Both the position numbers and the translations under genes were made by a program. DNA of 35,673 nucleotides from positions 1 to 35,673 of the forward strand of contig CATIYU010000206.1 in the NCBI GenBank assembly GCA_949739085.1, given 5' to 3'. How positions within the stretch are numbered: position 1 is the first letter of the stretch; every line of letters begins with the position of its first letter. Below the pieces are notes generated by a model. The model was not told the origin of the DNA and ran no database searches. It saw nothing but the letters and a program-made list of their open reading frames with translations. This document shows, one piece after another, positions 15,685 through 24,257 of this stretch. This DNA is from an uncultured Eubacteriales bacterium (lineage in GTDB: Bacteria; Bacillota_A; Clostridia; Oscillospirales; Oscillospiraceae).

Positions 15685-17832
15685 ATGTCACAGGAGGGGC
15701 GCAGCTGCCGCTGCACACAAAACCGGGAGCTGAGCTGGCTTCGGTTCAACCGGCGGGTGCTGGAGGAGGCCGGGGACGAGGCCACGCCGCTGCTAGAGCG
15801 GCTGAAGTTCATCTCGATCTTCACCAGCAATCTGGATGAGTTTTTTATGGTCCGGGTGGGGAACCTCTTCGACCTCAGCTTGGTATCCCCGGAGCAGACC
15901 GACAACAAAACCGGCGAGACACCTCTGGAACAGCTGGAGGCGGTCTATGGCGTTATCCCCGGCCTGATAGAGATTAAGAACCGCCTCTATGCGGATGTGG
16001 CGGACCTGCTGCGGGAGAAGGGAATCTGCGACCTGGAGATGGAGGAGCTGACGCCGGAGGAGAAGCGGTATGTGAGCGCGTACTACAAGGCCAGGATTCT
16101 CCCGGTGCTGTCTCCACAGATTGTGGACAGCCGCCACCCGTTTCCCCACTTGGCCAACAAGGCACTGTATATCGCGGCGCTGCTCCGCAACCGGAAGGGG
16201 AACGCATCGCTAGGCTTTGTACCGGTGCCGCCCAAACTGCCGGCTTTTTTGAATATGCCCGGGGACCCGGGGCGGTTTATCCGTATGGAAACAGTTATCC
16301 ACCACTACGGCCTGACCCTTTTTGGGGAGTTTAAGCCGGAGGCATCCTGCGTCCTCTGCGCCACCCGCAACGCGGACCTCAGCTTTGACAAGGAACTGCT
16401 GGACGACAACCTCTCCACCAGTGAGGACCTGCGCAGCAGAATGAGCAAGCTGCTGAAAAAGCGGGCCAGCCTCTCGGTGGTGCGGCTGGAGCTCTCCAAA
16501 AAGATTGGCGGGGAGTTTTTGAAGCTGCTGAAAAGCCGGGTCCGTGTAGAGAACCGGCAGGTCTATTTTGGGCAGGCGCCGCTGGATATGAAATATGTCT
16601 TTGACCTTGTCCGCTCCCTGCCGGAGGCGGTGTCCGCGCCCCTCGCCTTCGCCCCCTACCAGCCCCGCTGGCCGGAGGACCTGGACGAGAGGGACAGCAT
16701 TATCGAGCAGGTCCGGCGGAAGGACAAGCTGCTCTTTTTCCCCTTTGACGGGGTGGACCCTTTTCTAAAGCTGCTGGGCGAGGCGGCGGAGCGGCCCGAC
16801 GTTATCTCCATCCGCATCACCATCTACCGTCTGGCATCCTCCTCCAAAATTGCCCACATCCTCTGCAAGGCAGCGGAGAACGGCAAGGAGGTCATTGTCC
16901 TCATGGAGCTGCGGGCCCGGTTTGACGAGGCGAACAATATCTCCTGGTCCCGCCTGCTGGAGGACTCCGGCTGCCAGGTGATCTACGGCGTGGAGGACTA
17001 CAAGTGTCACAGCAAAATCTGCCTCATCACCCTGCGGAAAGGGGATAAGCTCAGCTACATTACTCAGATTGGCACCGGCAACTACAACGAGCGTACCAAC
17101 GCCCAGTACACCGACCTGAGCCTTATGACCGCCGACGAACAGATTGGCCTGGACGGCACGGTGTTCTTCCAAAATATGCTGGTAGGGAATCTGGAGGGCG
17201 TGTACCGCCACCTGCTGGTGGCCCCGGCGGGGCTGAAATCCCGGCTTCTGCGGCTGATCGACGGCGAGATTGCCAAGGGCCCGGAGGGATTTATCTGCAT
17301 CAAGGCCAACGCTCTGACGGAGCGGGAGGTCATTGACAAGCTGGCGGAGGCGTCCCGGGCGGGGGTTCACATCCAGATGATTCTGCGGGGCATCTGCTGC
17401 CTTCGGCCCGGCATTGCCGGGGAGACGGAGAACGTCCATGTCACCAGTATTGTGGGGCGGTATCTGGAACACGGGCGGATTTACTGCTTTGGCCGTGGGA
17501 AGAACGCCCGGCTGTATATCTCCTCTGCGGATCTCATGACCCGGAACCTGACCCGCCGGGTGGAAATTGCCTGTCCCATCTATGACAGTGAGGTGCGCGG
17601 CCAGCTCCTGTGGATCCTACACACCCAGCTGGAAGACAACGTAAAGGCCAGCTCCCTGCTGCCGGACGGCTCCTACTGCCGCAAGGCCGGGAGTCTGCCG
17701 CCTGTCTCCAGCCAGGAGATATTTATGGAGAGAAGCGTCCACAAGCCCTGCCAGCCGCAGCCTGAGCGGCCCCGGGGCCTCCACCGGCTGTTCGGGGGCC
17801 TGCGGGGCAGGGGAGGCCGTTTGGAGAATTAG
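15685..17832 (+). CDS. ppk1: Polyphosphate kinase 1
   Basis: 715-aa PPK1, reversibly polymerising the gamma-phosphate of ATP into polyphosphate at the membrane. It opens with the family N-terminal signature NRELSWLRFNRRVLEEA and FTSNLDEFFMVRVG, continues through the head domain, and has the two phospholipase-D-like catalytic domains. The autophosphorylated histidine is H442 (YGVEDYKCHSKICLI; H435 in E. coli), followed by TQIGTGNYNERTNAQYTDL. The C-terminal half holds IYCFGRGKNARLYISSADLMTRNLTRRVE, typical of domain C2. RBS AGGAGAAA precedes ATG 15685. The last 45 residues are basic, Pro/Gly rich and look like a lineage-specific tail. No phosphatase ppx is adjacent. Confidence 0.96.
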   Translation: MSQEGRSCRCTQNRELSWLRFNRRVLEEAGDEATPLLERLKFISIFTSNLDEFFMVRVGNLFDLSLVSPEQTDNKTGETPLEQLEAVYGVIPGLIEIKNRLYADVADLLREKGICDLEMEELTPEEKRYVSAYYKARILPVLSPQIVDSRHPFPHLANKALYIAALLRNRKGNASLGFVPVPPKLPAFLNMPGDPGRFIRMETVIHHYGLTLFGEFKPEASCVLCATRNADLSFDKELLDDNLSTSEDLRSRMSKLLKKRASLSVVRLELSKKIGGEFLKLLKSRVRVENRQVYFGQAPLDMKYVFDLVRSLPEAVSAPLAFAPYQPRWPEDLDERDSIIEQVRRKDKLLFFPFDGVDPFLKLLGEAAERPDVISIRITIYRLASSSKIAHILCKAAENGKEVIVLMELRARFDEANNISWSRLLEDSGCQVIYGVEDYKCHSKICLITLRKGDKLSYITQIGTGNYNERTNAQYTDLSLMTADEQIGLDGTVFFQNMLVGNLEGVYRHLLVAPAGLKSRLLRLIDGEIAKGPEGFICIKANALTEREVIDKLAEASRAGVHIQMILRGICCLRPGIAGETENVHVTSIVGRYLEHGRIYCFGRGKNARLYISSADLMTRNLTRRVEIACPIYDSEVRGQLLWILHTQLEDNVKASSLLPDGSYCRKAGSLPPVSSQEIFMERSVHKPCQPQPERPRGLHRLFGGLRGRGGRLEN

Positions 17833-17895
17833 AGCCGGGCCCAGCGGCAGAAATGTTGTAATTATAACAAAATTTTGAATTTTACCCTTTACGTG

Positions 17896-17924
17896 TTGCC
17901 TTTTTCTGGGGGATGGGGTAAAAT
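17896..17924 (+). promoter_or_regulatory. Promoter for pckA
   Basis: TTGCCT (17896-17901), 17-bp spacer, TAAAAT (17919-17924) in an AT-rich patch between ppk and pckA; leader of about 85 nt. Confidence 0.55.
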
Positions 17925-18014
17925 ATGCCTGCTGGGCAACCTGTCTTTCCCGTGTACCAGCGGGCCTGCTCACCCTTGGGAGCCCACCCATACAATTTTA
18001 AGGAGGAGTTTATC

Positions 18015-19586
18015 ATGGAAACCTTTGGCCTGGAGGCGCTGGGCATCATCAATCCCAGTGCTGTGTACCGCAATCTTTCCCCCGCCCAGCTGGTGGAAAA
18101 GGCCCTGGCGCGTGGCGAGGGCAAGCTCAATTCCACTGGCGCGCTGTGCGTTAATACCGGCAAATATACCGGCCGGTCCCCCAACGATAAATTTATTGTT
18201 GATTCCGCTGGCGTTCATAACGATATCGCCTGGGGCAAAGTCAATGTGCCCACTACTCAGGAGGTTTTTGACGCCCTGTATGAGAAAATGGTAGCCTACC
18301 TGCAAAACCGGGAGATTTTCCTCTTTGACGGCTTTGCGGGCGCTGATCCCAAATACACCAAGGCGTTTCGGATCGTCAACGAGCTGGCCAGCCAGAACCT
18401 TTTCATCCATCAGCTTTTGCTGCGTCCCACTCAGGAGCAGCTGAACAGCTACAAGCCTGACTTTACCATCATCGCCGCCCCTGGGTTCAAGTGCGTGCCG
18501 GAGCGGGACCACGTCAACTCCGAGGCCGCCATCATGATCGACTATGAGAAGAAACTGGTGCTGATCGCTGGCAGCCAGTACGCCGGTGAGATCAAGAAAT
18601 CAGTCTTCTCCGTCATGAACTACCTCATGCCCAAGGAGGGTGTGTTCCCCATGCACTGCTCCGCCAATATTGGCGATGCAGGCGATGCGGCCGTGTTCTT
18701 CGGCCTCTCTGGCACCGGCAAGACCACCCTCTCCGCCGACCCCAACCGCAAGCTCATTGGCGACGACGAGCACGGCTGGGCGGAGGACTCCGTTTTCAAC
18801 TTCGAGGGCGGATGCTACGCAAAGTGCATTGACCTTACTGAGGAGCGCGAGCCCGAGATCTTCCGTGCCATTAAGTTCGGCTCCCTGGTGGAGAACGTCA
18901 TTATGGACGAGGAGACCCGCGTGCCCGACTACGCCGACGGCAGCCTCACTGAGAATACCCGGGTAGGTTACCCGGTAGATTACATCCCCAATGCCGCCAT
19001 TCCCGGCGTGGGCGCAACGCCCAAGACGGTGATCTTCCTCACCGCCGACGCTTATGGCGTCATGCCCCCCATCTCCAAGCTTAACGAGAAGCAGGCTATG
19101 TACTACTTCGTCTCCGGATTTACCTCCAAGCTGGCGGGGACCGAGCGTGGCATTACCTCTCCCGTGCCCACCTTCTCCACCTGCTTTGGTGCGCCCTTTA
19201 TGCCTCTGGACCCCTCCGTCTATGCCCAGATGCTGGCGGACAAGGTGGCCCACTCCGGCGCCAACGTGTATCTGGTGAACACGGGTTGGTGCGGCAACAG
19301 CGGCAAGCGCATGAATCTGAAGTACACCCGGGCCATGGTTACCGCCGCCCTCAATGGCGATCTGGAGAAGGCCCAGTTTGTCACCGACCCCTACTTTGGC
19401 GTGCAGGTGCCCACCAGCTGCCCCGGCGTGCCCGACGGCCAGCTGATTCCCGCCGACCAGTGGGGCAGCGACAAGGCCGCTTATGAGGCTAAGGCCAAGG
19501 AACTGGCCAAGGCTTTCGTGGAGAACTTCAAGAAGTACACCCACATGCCCCAGGACGTGGTTGACGCGGGCCCCAAGGCCGAGTAA
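18015..19586 (+). CDS. pckA: Phosphoenolpyruvate carboxykinase (ATP)
   Basis: 523-aa ATP-dependent PEPCK interconverting oxaloacetate + ATP and PEP + CO2 + ADP; in fermenting gut anaerobes it often runs toward oxaloacetate. Motifs: NTGKYTGRSPNDKFIVD near the N-terminus, the P-loop GLSGTGKTTLS from residue 230, the metal-binding IGDDEHGW, FEGGCYAKCIDL, and the TRVGYPVDYIPN segment with the substrate-binding Arg. Length is typical. ATG 18015 follows AAGGAGGAG; an in-frame ATG at 17925 lies at the promoter -10 and is rejected. Single-gene unit with its own promoter and a strong terminator. Codon use is more uniform than in neighbours, consistent with high expression. Confidence 0.97.
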   Translation: METFGLEALGIINPSAVYRNLSPAQLVEKALARGEGKLNSTGALCVNTGKYTGRSPNDKFIVDSAGVHNDIAWGKVNVPTTQEVFDALYEKMVAYLQNREIFLFDGFAGADPKYTKAFRIVNELASQNLFIHQLLLRPTQEQLNSYKPDFTIIAAPGFKCVPERDHVNSEAAIMIDYEKKLVLIAGSQYAGEIKKSVFSVMNYLMPKEGVFPMHCSANIGDAGDAAVFFGLSGTGKTTLSADPNRKLIGDDEHGWAEDSVFNFEGGCYAKCIDLTEEREPEIFRAIKFGSLVENVIMDEETRVPDYADGSLTENTRVGYPVDYIPNAAIPGVGATPKTVIFLTADAYGVMPPISKLNEKQAMYYFVSGFTSKLAGTERGITSPVPTFSTCFGAPFMPLDPSVYAQMLADKVAHSGANVYLVNTGWCGNSGKRMNLKYTRAMVTAALNGDLEKAQFVTDPYFGVQVPTSCPGVPDGQLIPADQWGSDKAAYEAKAKELAKAFVENFKKYTHMPQDVVDAGPKAE

Positions 19587-19603
19587 AACGCCGCGTAAAT
19601 TGC

Positions 19604-19641
19604 AGAGGACGCTTCTCATTTGAGAAGCGTCCTCTCTTTTT
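19604..19641. terminator. Bidirectional terminator between pckA and the HAD gene
   Basis: Perfect stem AGAGGACGCTTCTCA (19604-19618) / TGAGAAGCGTCCTCT (19621-19635) followed by CTTTTT for pckA. The last codons and TGA stop (19616-19618) of the convergent HAD gene are inside the hairpin. Confidence 0.92.
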
Positions 19642-20398
19642 CGCTTTGATAGGCCAGCGCCGTCTCCAGGACGAACCGGGCAAAATCCTCCCCAGGGCCG
19701 CAGACATGGACCACCGGCGCATCCACTTGTTTCCCCAGGCTCTCGTCCGGCACGACTGCCGCCTGAGCGGCGCACAGCATGGGCAGGTCGATGACGCTGT
19801 CCCCGGCGCAGACCACCTGCTCTGCGCTCAGCCGTTTCCGGAGCCGGAGAACCGCCCGGCCCTTGTCCAGCCCCGGTGGGAAGAAGTACAGCTTTCGTCC
19901 AGAGGCCAGAACGGTCAGGGGTGTTTTCCCCCGGTACTGTTCTGCCTGTGCCGCCGCCAGCGTCTCGCTTTCAAAGGAGGCGAAGAGGTACATCCCGTCC
20001 ACCATCCGGCACACACGGAAGTTCTTCTCCCTGGTCAGCAGGGCAGAGAGCCGCCCCAGCTCTGCCCGGCAGCGCCGGACGGCCTCCAGGGATTCCTCCT
20101 GCCACGGCGTATCCCCGATGCCGTTCTGGAGTAGGACCGCGCCGTTGGCCGCAGCGGCCCAGGCGGGGGCGCACCCTTCCGGCCACTGAATCCGCTGGTA
20201 CTGCTCCACGGACCGGGTGGTGACGGGTACAAATAGGGTCTCGCGGATTGCCCGGCGGAGGAGGGAGCAGGCGCCGGGGGAGAGGAAGCTCTGCTCGCGC
20301 CCCTCAAGCCTCTCCACGCAGACGCTGTCCGCCTGCCGCCGGCGGTGGGAGTGGAGCAGCGTGTTGTCCAAGTCACAGGCCAGGAGAATTTTCTTCAT
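19616..20398 (-). CDS. HAD-superfamily hydrolase (cap type IIB-like), Ter/StiP-linked
   Basis: 260-aa HAD phosphatase with motif I CDLDNTLL (nucleophile D9, acid/base D11), motif II-like VTTRS, and motif IV GDSVIDLPML. These place it among Cof/sucrose-phosphatase-like HADs acting on small phosphorylated metabolites. It is the last gene of a three-gene minus-strand operon, overlapping StiP by 26 bp, with GAGGTG RBS before ATG 20398. A HAD of this type accompanies TRSP and StiP genes in the stress-associated cluster described computationally by Anantharaman, Iyer and Aravind. The substrate is unknown; a role in dephosphorylating a ribosylated product of the phosphoribosyltransferase is inference. 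Confidence 0.85.
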   Translation of the reverse strand: MKKILLACDLDNTLLHSHRRRQADSVCVERLEGREQSFLSPGACSLLRRAIRETLFVPVTTRSVEQYQRIQWPEGCAPAWAAAANGAVLLQNGIGDTPWQEESLEAVRRCRAELGRLSALLTREKNFRVCRMVDGMYLFASFESETLAAAQAEQYRGKTPLTVLASGRKLYFFPPGLDKGRAVLRLRKRLSAEQVVCAGDSVIDLPMLCAAQAAVVPDESLGKQVDAPVVHVCGPGEDFARFVLETALAYQSEKERTLLK

Positions 20399-21455
20399 GG
20401 CGCACCTCGTCCAGCGGCTGAATCAGCCCGCAGGCCCTGTAGTTTTTCAGCGGGTATTCCGCCACCTCCACGTCTTTTTCCCGGGCCAGCTGGTAGAGGT
20501 GGCCCAGGTGCTGGACGTCGTCCAGATTGTGGACCAGAATCTTCCAGGGGACGCGCCGGAGTAGCACCCGGGTGGCCTCGCCGATGCTGGGCTTGATGAG
20601 ACCAATGTCCTTGATGTTGAAGGCCCGGCTGATCTCCTGGACCTCCTCCATCCCGGCCCCTTGGCGTTCAGGCTCCCGGGCGGGGGAGGGCGGGGCGCTG
20701 GCGGGGAACCGCTCCTCCACAGATTGGATAAAGGTGTAGGTCAAATCCTTGTCCCGGAGGGCTTTATAGCAGGCCGCGCCGTGGAAGTCCGTGGGGCCGG
20801 TAAGATCCTCCCGTAGAAATGTCCGGCTGAGGAGGCCAGATACTGTGGCGTTGAGACAGGAGCTGGGGATCAAAAAGTCGTCATATGTACCCTGCTTGGC
20901 GGCAATACGGGCGGGGTCCGATAGTACCGCCAGCCCTGGTGCCACGCCGGGGTAGTCTGCCATGGCCTGGTTGACCTCCCGCTGGATGGCCCCTTTACCG
21001 GTCCAGCCGTCCACGAACTGGATAGACTCGGGCTTGTGGCGGGCCAGGATATAGGCCATGGCGTTGCGGTCGATGCCCCGGCCCTTGATGATGGAGATGG
21101 TGTAGTGGGCGGCCTCCGCATGGTAATTCCGCCGGAGGTAACGCTTGATGAGAATGCCGATAGGCGTTCCAGCCCGAGCCAGGGAGACGAGAACCGCATC
21201 CGGGCCCTTTTCCGCCCAGATCTGCTCCGCCACGGAGGCCACGGCGTCCGCCGTCATGCCCGCATACCGCTCCTGGGCCTCGAAATAGGCCCGCAGGTAC
21301 AGGGGGGAGGGCTCGTACTCCAAGGGCAGCATTTCGCTGTAGTGTACGCCCTGCCGCATGAGGGCCTCCCGCTCTCTGGCAGCCAAGGGGGGCACGAGTC
21401 CGGTGATGTCCTTGAGGAGGATGGTCACATCCTCCGGCTTATAGGAACTGAACAT
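20373..21455 (-). CDS. StiP domain protein with C-terminal PELOTA-like domain
   Basis: 360 aa. The N-terminal two thirds match the StiP family (annotated as cysteine protease-like): it opens FSSYKPEDVTILLKDI, has VLVSLARAGTPIGILIKRYLR, a FVDGWTGKGAI segment and SSCLNATVSGLLSRT around C200, the conserved Cys, then DFHGAACYK. A variable acidic/Pro linker (PASAPPSPAREPERQ) leads to a PELOTA-like RNA-binding domain (about 260-350) with IKPSIGEATRVLLRRVPWKILV. ATG 21455 is chosen because the homology begins there; upstream in-frame codons lie within the PRTase gene. It overlaps the PRTase by 17 bp and the HAD gene by 26 bp. Biochemical activity of the family is unproven as far as I know. Confidence 0.85.
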   Translation of the reverse strand: MFSSYKPEDVTILLKDITGLVPPLAAREREALMRQGVHYSEMLPLEYEPSPLYLRAYFEAQERYAGMTADAVASVAEQIWAEKGPDAVLVSLARAGTPIGILIKRYLRRNYHAEAAHYTISIIKGRGIDRNAMAYILARHKPESIQFVDGWTGKGAIQREVNQAMADYPGVAPGLAVLSDPARIAAKQGTYDDFLIPSSCLNATVSGLLSRTFLREDLTGPTDFHGAACYKALRDKDLTYTFIQSVEERFPASAPPSPAREPERQGAGMEEVQEISRAFNIKDIGLIKPSIGEATRVLLRRVPWKILVHNLDDVQHLGHLYQLAREKDVEVAEYPLKNYRACGLIQPLDEVRHEENSPGL

Positions 21456-22584
21456 GGCTTCCTCCCTGTACGTGCAGCAGCTTCCGGCAGCCGTGGATGT
21501 AGAGGGCCTTGGCAATATCCGCGGTCGCGTCCTGGCTCATGCCGTCTGTCAGCAGAATGGCGGCGTCGTACTGCCGTAAGTTGTAGAGGTAGGTTTCCCG
21601 CTCGCCGGAGTAGAAGCTGTGGACCTTGTAGCCCACGGTAACGGGATAGCCGGGCTGGGTACAAATGCCGATGGGACTGCGGGTCGTGGCGTGGAAGGCC
21701 ACAGAGCGGGCCAGTTCCAGACGTTCCAACGCCTTTCCCAGAACCAGGGCCGGGAACATGCACTCCTCCGTGCCCAGGACCAGAATCCTGCTGTGGTCCG
21801 GCAGGCGGTCCAGGACAGCGGCCAGAACCTCTCCGGCCATAGCGCTGCACGAACGAATATAGCGGCCAATCCGCACGCCGGTCCGGGGGTCCTGTAGGGC
21901 CCAAGGGACATCCACCTGGGCCATGGCGGCCCGGGCAGCGTCCCAGGTGCGCAGGTCTGCGGCGGGGGAGATCTGGTAGTCCGCCACCGCCGCCGTGTAG
22001 TCCGCCTCCGGGGGCCTGACTAGGTACTCGCAGAGGATTCCGGCGTCCTCCAGCCGGGCGGTATTCTCCGGAGAGAGGCGGTTAATGATGGACCCCGCCG
22101 CCACGGGTTTGCCCGCTAGCTCCGGGTACTGCCGCCGCAGACTCTCCACAATGTTCAGGAGTGTCTTTCCGGTGGAGAGCTCATCGTCGATGATGACTAC
22201 CTGTGGAGTCTGGCGGAACCACTCCGCCAAGTGGTCCCCGCAGAGCTTCTGGTCCACCGCGTGGCTGTGCTCCTCCTGAAACGAGACCCACTGCCGGACA
22301 CCGGCCACCTCCTCCCGGGTGGTATGGATATAGATACAGTCCTCTCCAAAGCATCCGGCTGCGGCTGCTGCGACTGCGGTGGCGGTTTCCGCGAAACCGA
22401 TTACCAGCTTTGCACCGGGCCAGCGGCCGGCCATGCGCCTGCCCAGGGTGCGCATCATCTCCCAGGAGGCGGTAGGACTTGCGGGGATATGCTTGCCCTG
22501 AAGGGGGTTGACCAATAAATAGCTGCGCTTCCTGTTATTCCAGCGTTTTGCCAGCCGCAGAACATTTTCTGCCGAGTATTCCAT
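21439..22584 (-). CDS. TRSP-domain phosphoribosyltransferase-like protein
   Basis: 381 aa. Residues about 40-240 form a type-I phosphoribosyltransferase fold: IGFAETATAVAAAAAG and the PRPP-binding loop VVIIDDELSTGKTLLN with D133/D134. The C-terminal part (about 255-381) is the TRSP domain, with the name-giving motif at residues 301-304 (ATTRSPIG) and VLGTEECMFPALVLG before it. Ter-linked clusters commonly carry this architecture and are predicted to make a modified nucleoside-like compound. ATG 22584 is chosen at the start of homology (MEYSAENVLRLAKRWNNRKR); a longer frame to 22812 would run into the divergent promoter region. First gene of the three-gene operon. Confidence 0.85.
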   Translation of the reverse strand: MEYSAENVLRLAKRWNNRKRSYLLVNPLQGKHIPASPTASWEMMRTLGRRMAGRWPGAKLVIGFAETATAVAAAAAGCFGEDCIYIHTTREEVAGVRQWVSFQEEHSHAVDQKLCGDHLAEWFRQTPQVVIIDDELSTGKTLLNIVESLRRQYPELAGKPVAAGSIINRLSPENTARLEDAGILCEYLVRPPEADYTAAVADYQISPAADLRTWDAARAAMAQVDVPWALQDPRTGVRIGRYIRSCSAMAGEVLAAVLDRLPDHSRILVLGTEECMFPALVLGKALERLELARSVAFHATTRSPIGICTQPGYPVTVGYKVHSFYSGERETYLYNLRQYDAAILLTDGMSQDATADIAKALYIHGCRKLLHVQGGSHVQFL

Positions 22585-22645
22585 ATAGATACCTATCCCT
22601 TTCAAACGGGGTTTTAGGGGAAAATACCCCCATAAGCTACTATGT

Positions 22646-22651
22646 ATTATA
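22646..22651 (-). promoter_or_regulatory. Possible -10 for the TRSP-StiP-HAD operon
   Basis: Minus-strand TATAAT lies 62 bp before the ATG at 22584, but no good -35 hexamer is visible 16-18 bp upstream, so an activator may be needed. Confidence 0.35.
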
Positions 22652-22739
22652 CCAGGAGGCGGAGGCTTTTTCCTCTCCCTATGTTGCACAATAAATAGGG
22701 GCCTTTCCATAGAAATTTGGCTCTTTTGTCTAAAAAACA

Positions 22740-22768
22740 TTGCTATTCCCCAATAACTGTGATATACT
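22740..22768 (+). promoter_or_regulatory. Promoter for the proline-dehydrogenase-like operon
   Basis: TTGCTA (22740-22745), 17-bp spacer, TATACT (22763-22768); leader of about 60 nt to the GTG at 22838. Confidence 0.65.
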
Positions 22769-22837
22769 GCCTTATATGTTGCAAAATGGGGAGCCCTGTG
22801 GAGCTGTAACACATCAAACTGAAAGGGAGGAAGATAT

Positions 22838-23149
22838 GTGAGAATTGATCAGCACCCCATCTTGGATTTTGACCGGGGGGAGAGGGTCGTCTTCTTTTTT
22901 AACGGTCAGCCGGTGGATGGGTACACATCGGAAACCATCGCCGCCGCCCTCCACGCGGCGGGACTCCGGGTTTTGGGCCACAGCCCGGAGCTGCACCGGC
23001 CCAGGGGCCTGTTCTGCGCGATTGGAAACTGCTCCTCCTGTTTCATGACGGTGGACGGCCAGCCCAACGTGCGGGTGTGCGTCACCAAGGTGAAAGCGGG
23101 TATGCGTGTGGAGGAGCAGACGGGGAAGGGGGTTGTTCCAATTGATTAG
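22838..23149 (+). CDS. 2Fe-2S protein, HcnA-like / split N-terminus of alpha subunit
   Basis: 103-aa plant-type [2Fe-2S] protein of the HcnA / sarcosine-oxidase-alpha N-terminal kind. Cluster cysteines appear in GLFCAIGNCSSCFMTVDG and NVRVCVTKV (C-x4-C-x2-C...C), preceded by the usual VVFFFNGQPVDGYTSETIAAAL segment. Start is GTG 22838 with a strong AAGGGAGGAAG RBS; no ATG fits. It overlaps the next gene by eight bases. In many homologues this domain is fused in front of the FAD/NAD-binding flavoprotein; here it is separate. It likely relays electrons within the multi-subunit dehydrogenase. Cytoplasmic. Confidence 0.9.
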   Translation: MRIDQHPILDFDRGERVVFFFNGQPVDGYTSETIAAALHAAGLRVLGHSPELHRPRGLFCAIGNCSSCFMTVDGQPNVRVCVTKVKAGMRVEEQTGKGVVPID

Positions 23150-24257
23150 GGAGGCGGAAATTCTGGTCATCGGCGGCGGGCCCGCCGGACTGTGCGCCGC
23201 TGTAGCCGCCGCTTCCCTGGGGGCGAAGGTGCTGCTCTGTGAGCGCAGCGGTCTGCCCGGGGGCCAGCTGATTAAGCAGACCCATAAATTCTTCGGTTCA
23301 GAGAAGCAGTACGCCGGGGACCGGGGGATACAGATTGGGCGGATGCTGGCGGAAACCGTGGCGGAACACCCGAATATCGAGATTTGGACGGATGCCACAG
23401 TTCTGGGCCTCTACGAGGATGGTGTGGCCACGGTCCTACATAACAATCAACACCTGAAAGTCCGTCCCCAGCGGATAATCGCCGCCACCGGGGCGGCAGA
23501 GAAGTTTTTGTCCTTCCCCAATAACGACCTGCCTGGCATCTACGGCGCGGGGGCCGTTCAGACCCTGATGAACGTCCACGGGGTGAAACCGGCGGAACGG
23601 GTGCTCATGGTGGGGGCCGGTAACATTGGGCTCATCGTCTCCTATCAGCTCCTACAGGCCGGAGTGGAGGTAGCGGGAGTTATTGAAGCCGCGCCCCGCA
23701 TTGGCGGATACCTGGTCCACGCCTCCAAGCTGCGCCGCGCCGGGGTACCCATCCGTACCGGATATACCATCAAGGAGGCATACGGGGACGGCAAGCTGGA
23801 GGGCGCGGTCGTCTGCAAACTGGACGAAAACTGGAAGCCCATCCCCGGCACAGAGGAGGATGTCCCCTGCGACACCATCTGTCTGGCCGTGGGCCTTACC
23901 CCCCTGGCGGAGCTGTGCTGGCAGGCGGGGTGTCAGATGGCGTTTATCCGCGAGCTGTCAGGCCACGTGCCGGTTGTGGACGAAAACCTGGAGACCACCG
24001 TCCCTGGCCTCTACGCTGCCGGAGATATCTCCGGCATTGAGGAGGCGTCCGCTGCTATGGTGGAAGGCCGTCTGGCGGGCTATGCCGCCGCCGGAAGCTT
24101 GGGCCATGAACCGCAGAAGGCGACGGAACTCCGCGGGGAGGCGGCCAGGGAACTGGAGGAACTGCGTTCCGGCCCTGCCGGATCCCGGATTACGGCTGGA
24201 CTGGAAAAGGTGGCCGCTCTGCTGGCGGCCCGGAAGGGAGGCGCTGCCCCATGTTGA
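23142..24257 (+). CDS. FAD-dependent oxidoreductase, HcnB/alpha-subunit like
   Basis: 371 aa when started at TTG 23142 (a TTG at 23133 is nearly on top of the AAGGGGG RBS). Two dinucleotide-binding folds: FAD site ILVIGGGPAGLCAAVAAASLG near the N-terminus with GLPGGQ, and a second VLMVGAGNIGLIVSYQLLQAG at about residues 155-175. VPGLYAAGDISGIEEASAAMVEGRLAGY is the FAD-binding C-terminal motif. This is the HcnB / octopine-oxidase / archaeal proline dehydrogenase alpha architecture that passes electrons from the beta flavoprotein to NAD(P) or another acceptor. Coupled to the genes on both sides by 7-8 bp overlaps. A Cys-poor C-terminal tail of about 45 residues ends APC. Confidence 0.9.
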   Translation: MIREAEILVIGGGPAGLCAAVAAASLGAKVLLCERSGLPGGQLIKQTHKFFGSEKQYAGDRGIQIGRMLAETVAEHPNIEIWTDATVLGLYEDGVATVLHNNQHLKVRPQRIIAATGAAEKFLSFPNNDLPGIYGAGAVQTLMNVHGVKPAERVLMVGAGNIGLIVSYQLLQAGVEVAGVIEAAPRIGGYLVHASKLRRAGVPIRTGYTIKEAYGDGKLEGAVVCKLDENWKPIPGTEEDVPCDTICLAVGLTPLAELCWQAGCQMAFIRELSGHVPVVDENLETTVPGLYAAGDISGIEEASAAMVEGRLAGYAAAGSLGHEPQKATELRGEAARELEELRSGPAGSRITAGLEKVAALLAARKGGAAPC

